Shown in pieces: positions 7,269-14,114 of a stretch of 15,317 nucleotides of DNA; position 1 is the first letter of the stretch; the number at the start of each line of letters is the position of its first letter. The stretch covers positions 1 through 15,317 of the forward strand of contig JAMDCE010000244.1 in the NCBI GenBank assembly GCA_023489135.1. The letters run 5' to 3'. The notes under the pieces were generated by a model. That model was not told the DNA's origin. It saw only the letters and a program-made list of their open reading frames with translations, and did not search any database. This DNA comes from Chloroflexota bacterium (lineage in GTDB: Bacteria > Chloroflexota > Chloroflexia > JAMDCE01). Both the position numbers and the translations under genes were made by a program.

Positions 7269-8713
7269 TATGCGTATACCCGCTCCACTCCGGCCGGCCA
7301 CGCATAGAAAGGGAACGGCAGAGCGGCACCCACGGCTGCTTCCTGGCCTTCGCGGTTGGATCCCACAATCTGGTCAATAGCTTGCTTGACCAGATCAATC
7401 GCCAGCGACTGCGAGACGACTACCGTCTCGTTCCCAGGCACGAAGAGAATGGCCGTATTGACTCCAATTACTTCACCCTTCGTATTCAGCAGCGGCCCGC
7501 CGCTATCGCCCGGGTGCAGGAAAACGCTGGATTCGATCGCCGAAAAGCGGACGCCGTCGACAGGGCGGTCTTGGCGAATCAGGTCGAGGATTCTGCCGTT
7601 CCTGGCAGACGGCGGATTGGCCACCGCCGGGCTGTAGCCGATCGCCAGGACATCATCCCCCGGGCGAACGACCTCCGAGTTTCCCAGGGGCAGCGCCTTA
7701 AGCCCTATGGCGTTCACCTTTATGATGGCTATGTCAATCAGCGGGTCGGTGCCAAGAACGACGCCCCTTAACCTGCGGCCGTCCGGGACGTCGACGGTAA
7801 CGCTGAGGGCATCTTCCACGACGTGATGGTTGGTCAGAATCAGCCCGCTCGAATCGAAGATTATCCCGGAGCCAAATCCGACTCCTCGAACTACCACCCG
7901 CACCACAGATGGCTTCACCAAGCTAGCGAGCCCGGCCAATTGGTCGGTGGGCACCGGTACGTCAACCGTGTCGAGCGAGGTGCTCTCTACGGGGGCCAGC
8001 GCGGCGCTGGGTATGAGCCCGAACTCCCTGGCTATCTCCCCACCGTTGGCCACCGTGGTCTGGCCGGCCGGCGCCCACGGCGTGTTGATCTTCCACTGCT
8101 GCATGACCGCTCGCTGCAAACGGATAGCGTAGTGAGTCCCCATATCCTGAACGTTGGACGTGGGGAGACCGTAAAACAGCAAAGGATCTATTACGGAAGA
8201 CCTGGAGTAGTAGGCCGCCTGAATAGCCGGATTGGCTTGTAGCAGCGCCAGCCTTTCCGAGGCAACCTGGGCATAGTCCTTCCCTGCCTCGCCGGCGGTG
8301 AAATCCACAGCCTTAGGGGTCGACCTGAGCTGAAATAGCTGGTCGTCCTTGCCTGACTCGTGCAAGAGATCGAATACATTGACGAAGGCAACTTGTCTCG
8401 AATCAGGCCGCCATTGGAGAACCACCTTTTGAGTGGCCTGTTGGACGAAGCCGTTGTCCACGAACCGCTGTGAGATAGGGTAGCCCAGAACGCTTGGCCC
8501 TCCCAGTCGTTGATACTCGGACCAGAATGGAACTCCTCCGTCGTCGGTAATTCTGAACCCCAGTTGATTATTCGGAATGGCAGCACCTTGAGTATAGAAG
8601 TGGCCGTGGGGAATCGAATAGTCGAGAGGTCCTTGCGCATACGCGTTTACCGGCAACCCGACCAGGCGGCACAGTGCCAGCATGATCAGGATGATAAGTA
8701 GCTTGGTTTTCAT
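7265..8713 (-). CDS. Secreted S1C (HtrA-like) serine protease with N-terminal Chloroflexota-type domain
   Basis: Predicted exported trypsin-like protease of 482 residues. A signal peptide is seen at about 1-27 (KTKLLIILIMLALC... ending AYAQG). Residues ~45-115 form a domain with LGFRITDDGGVPFWSEYQRLGG, GYPIS, FVQQATQKVVLQW, a pattern I associate with Chloroflexota extracellular proteins. The protease domain (about 258-450) has a full triad: H297 in TNHHVV, D327 in IDIAIIK, and S404 in GDSGGPL. No PDZ domain follows, unlike DegP or HtrA. The ATG has GGAGG (8719-8723) five bases upstream. The last three coding bases overlap the DUF2085 gene. It probably acts outside the membrane in protein quality control or nutrition; substrate unknown. 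Confidence 0.88.
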   Translation of the reverse strand: MKTKLLIILIMLALCRLVGLPVNAYAQGPLDYSIPHGHFYTQGAAIPNNQLGFRITDDGGVPFWSEYQRLGGPSVLGYPISQRFVDNGFVQQATQKVVLQWRPDSRQVAFVNVFDLLHESGKDDQLFQLRSTPKAVDFTAGEAGKDYAQVASERLALLQANPAIQAAYYSRSSVIDPLLFYGLPTSNVQDMGTHYAIRLQRAVMQQWKINTPWAPAGQTTVANGGEIAREFGLIPSAALAPVESTSLDTVDVPVPTDQLAGLASLVKPSVVRVVVRGVGFGSGIIFDSSGLILTNHHVVEDALSVTVDVPDGRRLRGVVLGTDPLIDIAIIKVNAIGLKALPLGNSEVVRPGDDVLAIGYSPAVANPPSARNGRILDLIRQDRPVDGVRFSAIESSVFLHPGDSGGPLLNTKGEVIGVNTAILFVPGNETVVVSQSLAIDLVKQAIDQIVGSNREGQEAAVGAALPFPFYAWPAGVERVYAY

Positions 8714-8834
8714 CCACGCCTCCAGAACCCAACTGTCGTCGAACGCCCCGGCTCACATCTTGCAGGTGTTTGGCACCCTGAGGAGATCGCCGTTCCGCGC
8801 GCGATTAGAAGCTGATAAGCAGAAAGCGTGCCAT

Positions 8835-8863
8835 TTCCAATTTAAGCTTCGATGGACTATAAT
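8835..8863 (+). promoter_or_regulatory. Promoter for cooC
   Basis: A perfect TATAAT (8858-8863) lies 17 bases after TTCCAA (8835-8840). It is followed by a strong AAGGAG (8886-8891) and the cooC ATG at 8901. The site lies in the 187-bp divergent spacer shared with the protease gene. Confidence 0.6.
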
Positions 8864-8900
8864 TTTCAGGTGGAGTTCACTCGGTAAGGAGATCAAACGG

Positions 8901-9686
8901 ATGTTGAAGCTTGCCATCACAGGTAAGGGCGGGGTAGGAAAGACGACCCTTGCGGCGCTGCTCGCCAGGCTTTACGCCAGCGAAGGTCGCCCAGTCTTGG
9001 CTATAGACGCGGACCCGGACGCCAATCTCGCTTCGGCGCTTGGTTTTGCCCCCGGCGAGGCCGACAGGATCGAGCCCATCGCCAAAATGAAGGAGCTCAT
9101 CGAAGAGCGTACCGGCGCTCGGCCGGGCACTCAGGCCCCCATGTTCAAGCTTAATCCCAGGGTGGACGACATTCCGGAGCGATTCTCCGCCGTGCACCGC
9201 GGAGTACGCCTGCTGCTATTGGGAACGGTGAAGACGGGTGGGGCAGGCTGCATTTGCCCGGAGAACGTGCTGCTGAAATCGCTCCTACGCCACGTGCTCC
9301 TTCGGCGTGACGAGGTCGTGATCGTAGATATGGAAGCCGGAATCGAGCACCTGGGACGCGGAACCGCCGAGTCGGTAGACGCGCTGATAGCGGTGGTCGA
9401 GCCGGGACGCAGGAGCTTGCAGACGGCCGAAACTATCAAGAAGCTGGCGTCCGACCTTCGCATCGAGCGCTGCCTTGTAGTTGGCTCGAAGGTGAAGGGT
9501 GATGTGGACCGCCAGTTCATCGAGACGAATCTGTCCGATTTCGAGGTCATCGGATTTCTTTCGTACAACGACAAGATTATCGAGGCCGACCTGAAGGGCG
9601 TATCCCCCTTTGACATCGATTCGACGGCGGTCGAAGAGGCCCGACGAATTCGCGACAACCTGGCAAAGCTGCTGAAGAAAGACTAG
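8901..9686 (+). CDS. cooC: CODH nickel-insertion accessory ATPase (CooC)
   Basis: MinD/ParA-type P-loop ATPase that assists nickel loading of the C-cluster of carbon monoxide dehydrogenase. From ATG 8901 it has 261 residues. Seen: deviant Walker A GKGGVGKTT (8-16), DADPDANL (36-43), the CooC-specific C-x-C metal-binding pair C117/C119 in GCICPEN, and DMEAGIEHLGRGTA (143-156) as Walker B plus family signature. KIIEADLKG (225-233) is also typical. The open frame extends back to 8682, but the strong AAGGAG and homology fix the start at 8901. No CODH/ACS subunit lies in this window, so it serves an enzyme encoded elsewhere or has another metal-enzyme client. Its TAG lies in a CTAG shared with the opposite gene. 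Confidence 0.93.
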   Translation: MLKLAITGKGGVGKTTLAALLARLYASEGRPVLAIDADPDANLASALGFAPGEADRIEPIAKMKELIEERTGARPGTQAPMFKLNPRVDDIPERFSAVHRGVRLLLLGTVKTGGAGCICPENVLLKSLLRHVLLRRDEVVIVDMEAGIEHLGRGTAESVDALIAVVEPGRRSLQTAETIKKLASDLRIERCLVVGSKVKGDVDRQFIETNLSDFEVIGFLSYNDKIIEADLKGVSPFDIDSTAVEEARRIRDNLAKLLKKD

Positions 9687-10693
9687 GGCCGCCTCCGAAT
9701 CTCGGTCAATAGGCTTCGAGCTCGTTCAAGCCCTTCGCGCCGGAATCGAGCCACGGTTGCGGCATCGGGCTTACAGCCCATCTGGTAGTAGTGGAGGGCT
9801 ATGCTCCCCACGACGTAGGTCCCGACGGCCGCTACCAGCGTTTTGGGCACCGCGGATACGATTCCGGGAAGCGTTTCCACCAGCGTGCGCGCCAGGGTTC
9901 TCCACAGGAAGGCTCCGCCCACCACCGGCGCTATCTCCGCCACCAGGGCCGGCTTGGCGGCGAGGTCGCGCTCGTTGACGGCGGCCAGCTTGAACAGCAT
10001 CATCACCTGATTCTTGGTGAGCACCACCAAATCCGCGCCGGTCGCGACCAATGCTCCTACCACCGGAATGTTGGCCGGTATGCTGGAGAGCAGAGCGAAC
10101 TCGGCGTTCACCCGCGAGGTCTCGACGACAAAGCGTTGCGCCACGAGGGATCGAAACTTAGGGAGCTGGCGTGCTAAAGACAAGTTGAGCTGAGGGAGGG
10201 CATCCAGGATGGCAGGAATAACCTTCTGCTCGATCTGAAGCTCGTTTCCTGGCTGGACCACGACGATTCGGTGGAAAGGAATCGTTCCCAGGATGAGATC
10301 GGCCCCGAACTTCAGCTCTTCGTCCGACAGGAAGTCATTGCTCCGCTGGAGAACGACCAGCACCGGCTCTCCCCGGGCGTCCAGGTTGTGAACGGCATCC
10401 GCTTCTTCCTTCGATAGCCGCGTCCCGGGTCGGGCCAGGTAGATATAGAGATCGGCATTGGGAAGTCCCAGGACCGAGCGGTCTTCCGTGTCCAACGGTT
10501 GGCATACCAGAGCGGCACTCTCCGGACGTCCTTGGGCCAGTGCGTCACGGAGCCAGCCTGAGTCGACGCCGGGACCATTCGTGATGACTATCCGGAATTG
10601 CTGCAGAGCCTCCTGCTCAATAGTTTGAGGATTGAGCTCCCTGGTTATCCTCCAGAATTCGCCGAGTATCCCAATCGATTTCAGACCCGCCAC
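9683..10693 (-). CDS. Pseudo-GTPase with DUF697-like membrane domain
   Basis: A 336-residue protein from GTG 10693. The N-terminal half follows the order of an Era/HflX-type GTPase, but the nucleotide motifs are eroded. The P-loop position reads NGPGVDSGWLRDAL (39-52) without the GKS/T, and the NKxD position reads LQRSND (115-120). ADLYIYLARPGTRLSKEE (80-97) matches the usual strand after G3. The C-terminal half (about 182-305) resembles DUF697/YcjF-type domains: NAEFALLSSIPANIPVVGALVATGADLVVLTKNQ, then a second hydrophobic stretch, suggesting membrane association. Function unknown; such domains often accompany active GTPases, none of which is seen here. An in-frame GTG at 10702 overlaps the ribosome site, so 10693 is preferred; TTG 10696 is also possible. 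Confidence 0.75.
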   Translation of the reverse strand: MAGLKSIGILGEFWRITRELNPQTIEQEALQQFRIVITNGPGVDSGWLRDALAQGRPESAALVCQPLDTEDRSVLGLPNADLYIYLARPGTRLSKEEADAVHNLDARGEPVLVVLQRSNDFLSDEELKFGADLILGTIPFHRIVVVQPGNELQIEQKVIPAILDALPQLNLSLARQLPKFRSLVAQRFVVETSRVNAEFALLSSIPANIPVVGALVATGADLVVLTKNQVMMLFKLAAVNERDLAAKPALVAEIAPVVGGAFLWRTLARTLVETLPGIVSAVPKTLVAAVGTYVVGSIALHYYQMGCKPDAATVARFRREGLERARSLLTEIRRRP

Positions 10694-10701
10694 CAACTCC
10701 A

Positions 10702-10706
10702 CCTCC
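10702..10706 (-). promoter_or_regulatory. Ribosome binding site deciding the DUF697-protein start
   Basis: GGAGG on the minus strand is 8 bases before GTG 10693 and 5 before TTG 10696. The GTG at 10702 is partly inside this site and is therefore unlikely as a start. Confidence 0.55.
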
Positions 10707-10737
10707 CATTCAGTAGCCAGACCGAGCGTCGGAGGAA

Positions 10738-10767
10738 ACTATAGCAAATACTCGGACAAAAAGCCAA
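10738..10767 (-). promoter_or_regulatory. Promoter for the DUF697 protein
   Basis: On the minus strand TTGGCT (10762-10767) and TATAGT (10738-10743) are 18 bases apart, predicting a start near 10731, about 38 bases before the GTG. It is back to back with the tRNA promoter. Confidence 0.5.
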
Positions 10768-10798
10768 CCATTCAGCGGAGCGTGAAAGGCAACCCAGG

Positions 10799-10827
10799 TT
10801 GATGCCCCCCTGGTATTCTGGTATACT
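10799..10827 (+). promoter_or_regulatory. Promoter for tRNA-Pro
   Basis: TTGATG (10799-10804) and TATACT (10822-10827) are separated by 17 bases. The predicted start lies about 7 bases before the mature tRNA. Confidence 0.65.
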
Positions 10828-10840
10828 TTACACACGATAG

Positions 10841-10917
10841 CGGGGTGTAGCGCAGTTGGCTAGCGCGCGTGGTTTGGGACCACGAGGTCCCCGGTTCGAG
10901 TCCGGGCACCCCGACCA
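10841..10917 (+). tRNA. tRNA-Pro(UGG), CCA encoded
   Basis: All four cloverleaf stems can be drawn. Acceptor CGGGGTG pairs with CACCCCG. The D-arm GCGC...GCGC encloses AGTTGGCTA. Anticodon stem CGTGG/CCACG has loop TTTGGGA, giving anticodon TGG. The T-arm is CCCGG-TTCGAGT-CCGGG. Discriminator A is followed by an encoded CCA. No direct repeat of the 3' end is visible nearby, so there is no sign of use as an integration site. Confidence 0.97.
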
Positions 10918-10923
10918 ACGCCT

Positions 10924-11223
10924 TTAGCCTACTATCCCTCGCTGCCGCTGGCGAATCTCCATAAAGCGCTGCCAGTAGGCGGCCAGCAGGACGATTTCGG
11001 CATCCTCGGCGCAAGTGGTGAGCTCCTGGCTCACCATCTTAGTTCTCGATCCCGGTTCTCCGTGAAACGCGGTGGCCAGCTCGGCTAAAGAGGAGTAGCA
11101 TTCCAGAGACGAGACCAGGCGGGCAACGATATCTTGCAGCAGAACGCGCCTCTCGTCCGGTTGACCGTTCAGCCCGTTCTGTCCGTTGGCCCATTCTCTT
11201 ATTGTCCCGTAGAGGTTGCTCAC
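10924..11223 (-). CDS. Small hypothetical helical protein
   Basis: Unrecognised 99-residue protein, mostly amphipathic-helix-like, with no signal peptide, membrane segment or metal motif; two cysteines (ECYSS and TTCAED) are far apart. It starts with GTG 33 bases after the stop of the phosphatase/ADP-ribosylglycohydrolase fusion, so it is likely the last gene of that operon. The ribosome site is weak (GGTGGG about 6 bases upstream). Its stop is only seven bases beyond the 3' end of the convergent tRNA-Pro. A competing 120-residue frame at 11039-11401 overlaps the upstream gene and looks spurious. Moderately sure this is a real gene. Confidence 0.55.
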   Translation of the reverse strand: MSNLYGTIREWANGQNGLNGQPDERRVLLQDIVARLVSSLECYSSLAELATAFHGEPGSRTKMVSQELTTCAEDAEIVLLAAYWQRFMEIRQRQRGIVG

Positions 11224-11256
11224 GTCGCGCCCACCGTTCTTTATGCGCTCCTAAGA

Positions 11257-13128
11257 CTAAGATACCGCACCGCGCCGTCCGGCTACCAGCAGTCGCTCCG
11301 CGAGCTCCAGGGCATCCACGGGCCAGAGAAATCGAGGTCGAGGGTGCCGCACTTCGGGTAAGCCTTCGATAGGCCTGCAGGTCAGGATCATCTGCCTCCA
11401 CTGCCAGGGGACCCCATCCCGCCCGAAAGTCGCCCCCAGCAGCGCGCCGGCGATAGCCGCGTTCGTGTCGGTATCGCCGCCCCGGCTTACGGTATCCATT
11501 ACTCCGGTTTGAAGATCAGCAGCGTGAACCAGTTGATAGAAAGCGTTCTGGAGCGCTATCAAAACCCATCCCGCGTTGGTCGTGTAGCTCTCTGGAGGTC
11601 TCTTCCCGGCCCGGCAAAGCACTTGGACAACTTCGTCGGAGCGGCAACTGGTGGTCGCCCAGTCTATCGCCGCTGCGTATACGTCGCCGGGCGGAGCACC
11701 GGTGCGGATTGCCGTGGAGACGGCCACTGTGAACGCTGCGCAGGACTCCTGGCAGACCGGGTTTGGATGCGTAATCGAGCTATCGAGGCGGGCCAGCTCC
11801 GCGGCCTTGTCGGGCTCAAGCAGATGGGCGTATACCCCCAGAGGGCTTACGCGCATAAGCGATCCGTTGGCCTGGCTGGCATAGTTGGCCTGATTGCGGG
11901 CGGTGGATGCGGCCAGGCCGGCAGCCACGTGGGCGTCGAGGATGGCTCCCAGGGCCTTGCCGGTGGTGTTGCCGACGTCGAACGGTCTGGAGCGATGCCA
12001 AAGGTGGTACATCCGAGCTGCGGCCTCCCAGTCGTAGCGGTCCGCCTCCACAATCGAACGAGCGAGAGATAGCGCCATTTCCGAATCGTCCGTGGGCTGC
12101 CCGGCCAGAAGGTTCCACTGCCCCCCGTTGCGCAGGAACTGCGGATCTTCGCGGCATATCCGGTCCGCTGATTTGAATTCGACCAGCCCGCCCAGGCTAT
12201 CCCCGGCCAGCTGGCCCAGGAGACAGCCCTGGGCCCTCCTTAACAACGACACGTCGGAGACGCTCTCTCCCGGCTTGAGCCCCACCAGATTCGGAGGGGC
12301 ATCGTATCCGTGGTCCGGAAACCCCACGATCTCGTGCCACGGCCCGGATCTCAACATTTCCGCGACGGCCGGCGACCCGGCGAAGCACCGTGGTGCGTCG
12401 GTCTGGCCGACCGAGGAGTACTCGACTTCCGACCCCGAACCGTCGATCACCAGGCCCCCCACTGCCCTGATGAGCGCGTGGCCGGCGGCCAGGTCCCAGG
12501 CCGCCAGACTCATAAGTGACGCCGCGGCATCCGCCTCGCCCACGGCCGCAAGGGCCAGGCGATAAGCTATGCTGGGTGATGCTCGGAACCTTGCCGGCGC
12601 AACGACGGCCGCGTTGCGCGAGGATGCGCGGTCGGCGTGCCTGGCCAACATCACCGTGCTGTAAGGGCCGAGCCTATCGAACCAGGCCCCCCGCTCAACC
12701 GGATGGCCGTTGCGAAGTATTGGCCCGCATCCCTCCGCCCACGCGAAGAGGTCGCCATCGTCGTCCGGCGCCACCGGAGAGGAGACCACCCCCCCCACCG
12801 GCACCCGGTCACGCAGCAAGCCGATGGACACGGCGCTCCCCCGCGCCCCTTCCAGGAAGGCGCTGGTTCCATCGTTCGGATCGACGAGCCAAACGAATTG
12901 CGGCGATGACGCCGACGGAGCCACCGTCCCGGTCTCCTCGCCACAGTATCCACTCTCCGGGTAAGCGCCCAGGAGCGCCGCCCTTATGCCCTGCTCGACT
13001 TCAGTATCCACACTATAGGCATTTGCGGTTCGAGAGATTGGCGGCCGTCTAAACTCCCTTCGGAGCCTTGCCCCGGCCTCCAGCGCCGCGCGCACCGCCA
13101 CATCTCGAGCCATCGTCAAATCTATCAA
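11257..13128 (-). CDS. Fusion: inositol-monophosphatase/CysQ-like domain + ADP-ribosylglycohydrolase
   Basis: From TTG 13128 the protein has 623 residues in two enzyme domains. Residues ~1-265 are an IMPase-superfamily metal-dependent phosphatase: GEET (63-66), DPNDGTSAFLEG (83-94, family DPxDGT) and WDLAAGH (211-217), all key metal ligands kept. Residues ~300-615 are a DraG/ARH-type ADP-ribosylglycohydrolase: QGCLLGQLAGDSLG, TDDSE (346-350), NGSLMR (421-426), SITHPNP and the di-metal GGDTDTNA (550-557). Both halves look catalytically intact. Possible substrates are phosphorylated ADP-ribose species, 3'-phosphonucleotides (PAP) or inositol phosphates on one side and ADP-ribosylated protein or small molecule on the other; none is proven. 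It is third in the minus-strand operon, 52 bases from the lipid kinase gene by this start. Confidence 0.9.
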   Translation of the reverse strand: MIDLTMARDVAVRAALEAGARLRREFRRPPISRTANAYSVDTEVEQGIRAALLGAYPESGYCGEETGTVAPSASSPQFVWLVDPNDGTSAFLEGARGSAVSIGLLRDRVPVGGVVSSPVAPDDDGDLFAWAEGCGPILRNGHPVERGAWFDRLGPYSTVMLARHADRASSRNAAVVAPARFRASPSIAYRLALAAVGEADAAASLMSLAAWDLAAGHALIRAVGGLVIDGSGSEVEYSSVGQTDAPRCFAGSPAVAEMLRSGPWHEIVGFPDHGYDAPPNLVGLKPGESVSDVSLLRRAQGCLLGQLAGDSLGGLVEFKSADRICREDPQFLRNGGQWNLLAGQPTDDSEMALSLARSIVEADRYDWEAAARMYHLWHRSRPFDVGNTTGKALGAILDAHVAAGLAASTARNQANYASQANGSLMRVSPLGVYAHLLEPDKAAELARLDSSITHPNPVCQESCAAFTVAVSTAIRTGAPPGDVYAAAIDWATTSCRSDEVVQVLCRAGKRPPESYTTNAGWVLIALQNAFYQLVHAADLQTGVMDTVSRGGDTDTNAAIAGALLGATFGRDGVPWQWRQMILTCRPIEGLPEVRHPRPRFLWPVDALELAERLLVAGRRGAVS

Positions 13129-13136
13129 AGGCGTCA

Positions 13137-13141
13137 CCTCC
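13137..13141 (-). promoter_or_regulatory. Ribosome binding site deciding the fusion gene start
   Basis: GGAGG, extended to GGAGGTGA, is a near-perfect match to the 16S 3' end and lies 8 bases before TTG 13128. The GTG at 13137 is inside this site, so it is probably part of the signal and not the start. ATG 13113 is a further alternative. Confidence 0.6.
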
Positions 13142-13157
13142 GATTACGTCCGCCTAC

Positions 13158-13186
13158 AGTATAACTCAGACGCGTCTTTCTCACGA
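13158..13186 (-). promoter_or_regulatory. Possible internal promoter before the fusion gene
   Basis: On the minus strand TATACT (13158-13163) follows TCGTGA (13181-13186) at 17 bases. The -10 is good and the -35 weak; the -35 overlaps the lipid kinase stop codon. It could give extra transcription of the fusion gene. Confidence 0.35.
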
Positions 13187-14110
13187 GCCATCGACTTGGG
13201 CTGCCGAAGGATCGGGAACCAGAACTCGCAGGGCCTCCTGAGCCAACCGGAATTCCACCGGGGTGGTCTTGCCGAACTCGCCGTCGAGATCGACCTCCTG
13301 AACCGGTTCGGCCACCACCGACGCCGACTCAGCGGTGTGGAACAGGAGCAGAGACGGCTGCCGTCTACGAGTGATCCAAAGCGAAACGGCCAGGCGAAGG
13401 AGCGAAATCGACCCGCTGTCGCGGGGGGTATACACCAGCAGACCTCTCTCAGGACCCTCGGGCCGCGGCAATAGAATGCTGCCGGGGACGTGGAAGGCCC
13501 GGTTGCCCACCACCACGAGCACTGTCTCAGCATCCCAGCGGGTGCTTCCCATAGCGATGGTCGCGTGGAAGCTCCTGGCTTGAACCAGAGAAAGGAGGAG
13601 CGAATAGGCGTAGGCCGCCTTTCCAAAGGGAAGTTTCAGCCATGCTGGGATAGAGTGGTTCACGTGGGCTGGGTAGCCGACCAGTGCGGTGTGGATGAAG
13701 TAGTTACCGTTGGCTTCTCCCAGGTCCACGGTCGACACGCTGCCGTGCGCAATTACCCGGCAGGCTCCTTCAATGTCCAGGGGAATGCCCAGGACTCGGG
13801 CTACCTCGTTGCCCGTGCCCATGGGCAGCAATCCCAGAGTAAGCTCGGGCCGGTGGGCAAAAAGATCGACCACGGCCGAAATCGTTCCATCTCCCCCACC
13901 AACCACCACCGTTCTGGCGCCACGTTCTATCGATGCCCGCACCGTCTTCACCAGATCTGGGCCGCCCCGCACGAGGTGGCTTTCTCTGACCAGTACCCCC
14001 TGGCGCTCCAATTCTGCCAGGGCCTTTTCAGAGGTGCGAGGAGCCGACCTGGAACGCAGATTAATGACCAGCGCTACTTGCCGACGTGCTTCCAAACTGC
14101 GCAAGGCCAC
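13181..14110 (-). CDS. YegS/diacylglycerol-kinase-like lipid kinase
   Basis: Member of the DAGK-catalytic-domain family, phosphorylating a lipid such as diacylglycerol or another hydroxyl-bearing lipid using ATP. From GTG 14110 it has 309 residues, usual for YegS/DgkB. GGGDGT (71-76) forms the nucleotide-binding loop; LLPMGTGNEVAR (95-106) is the second signature, with Glu where Asp is common; VDLDGE (273-278) is the C-terminal conserved element. No membrane segment. The open frame begins at 14188, inside the methyltransferase gene, but family similarity starts only at about ALVINLRS, so GTG 14110 is chosen, four bases after the upstream stop. No strong ribosome site is seen, consistent with coupling to the upstream gene. 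The lipid substrate cannot be told from sequence. Confidence 0.86.
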   Translation of the reverse strand: MALRSLEARRQVALVINLRSRSAPRTSEKALAELERQGVLVRESHLVRGGPDLVKTVRASIERGARTVVVGGGDGTISAVVDLFAHRPELTLGLLPMGTGNEVARVLGIPLDIEGACRVIAHGSVSTVDLGEANGNYFIHTALVGYPAHVNHSIPAWLKLPFGKAAYAYSLLLSLVQARSFHATIAMGSTRWDAETVLVVVGNRAFHVPGSILLPRPEGPERGLLVYTPRDSGSISLLRLAVSLWITRRRQPSLLLFHTAESASVVAEPVQEVDLDGEFGKTTPVEFRLAQEALRVLVPDPSAAQVDGS

Positions 14111-14114
14111 ACCG

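Noticed and set aside
7001..7771. 256-residue plus-strand frame over the DUF2085 end and the protease 3' part
   Set aside because: Overlaps two well-supported genes in another frame; no recognisable domain.
10841..10917. tRNA-Pro as an integration (att) site
   Set aside because: No direct repeat of the tRNA 3' end and no integrase gene are visible in the window.
10772..11014. 80-residue minus-strand frame containing VGVPGLEPGTSWSQTTRASQLRYTP
   Set aside because: This is the well-known spurious translation antisense to a tRNA gene.
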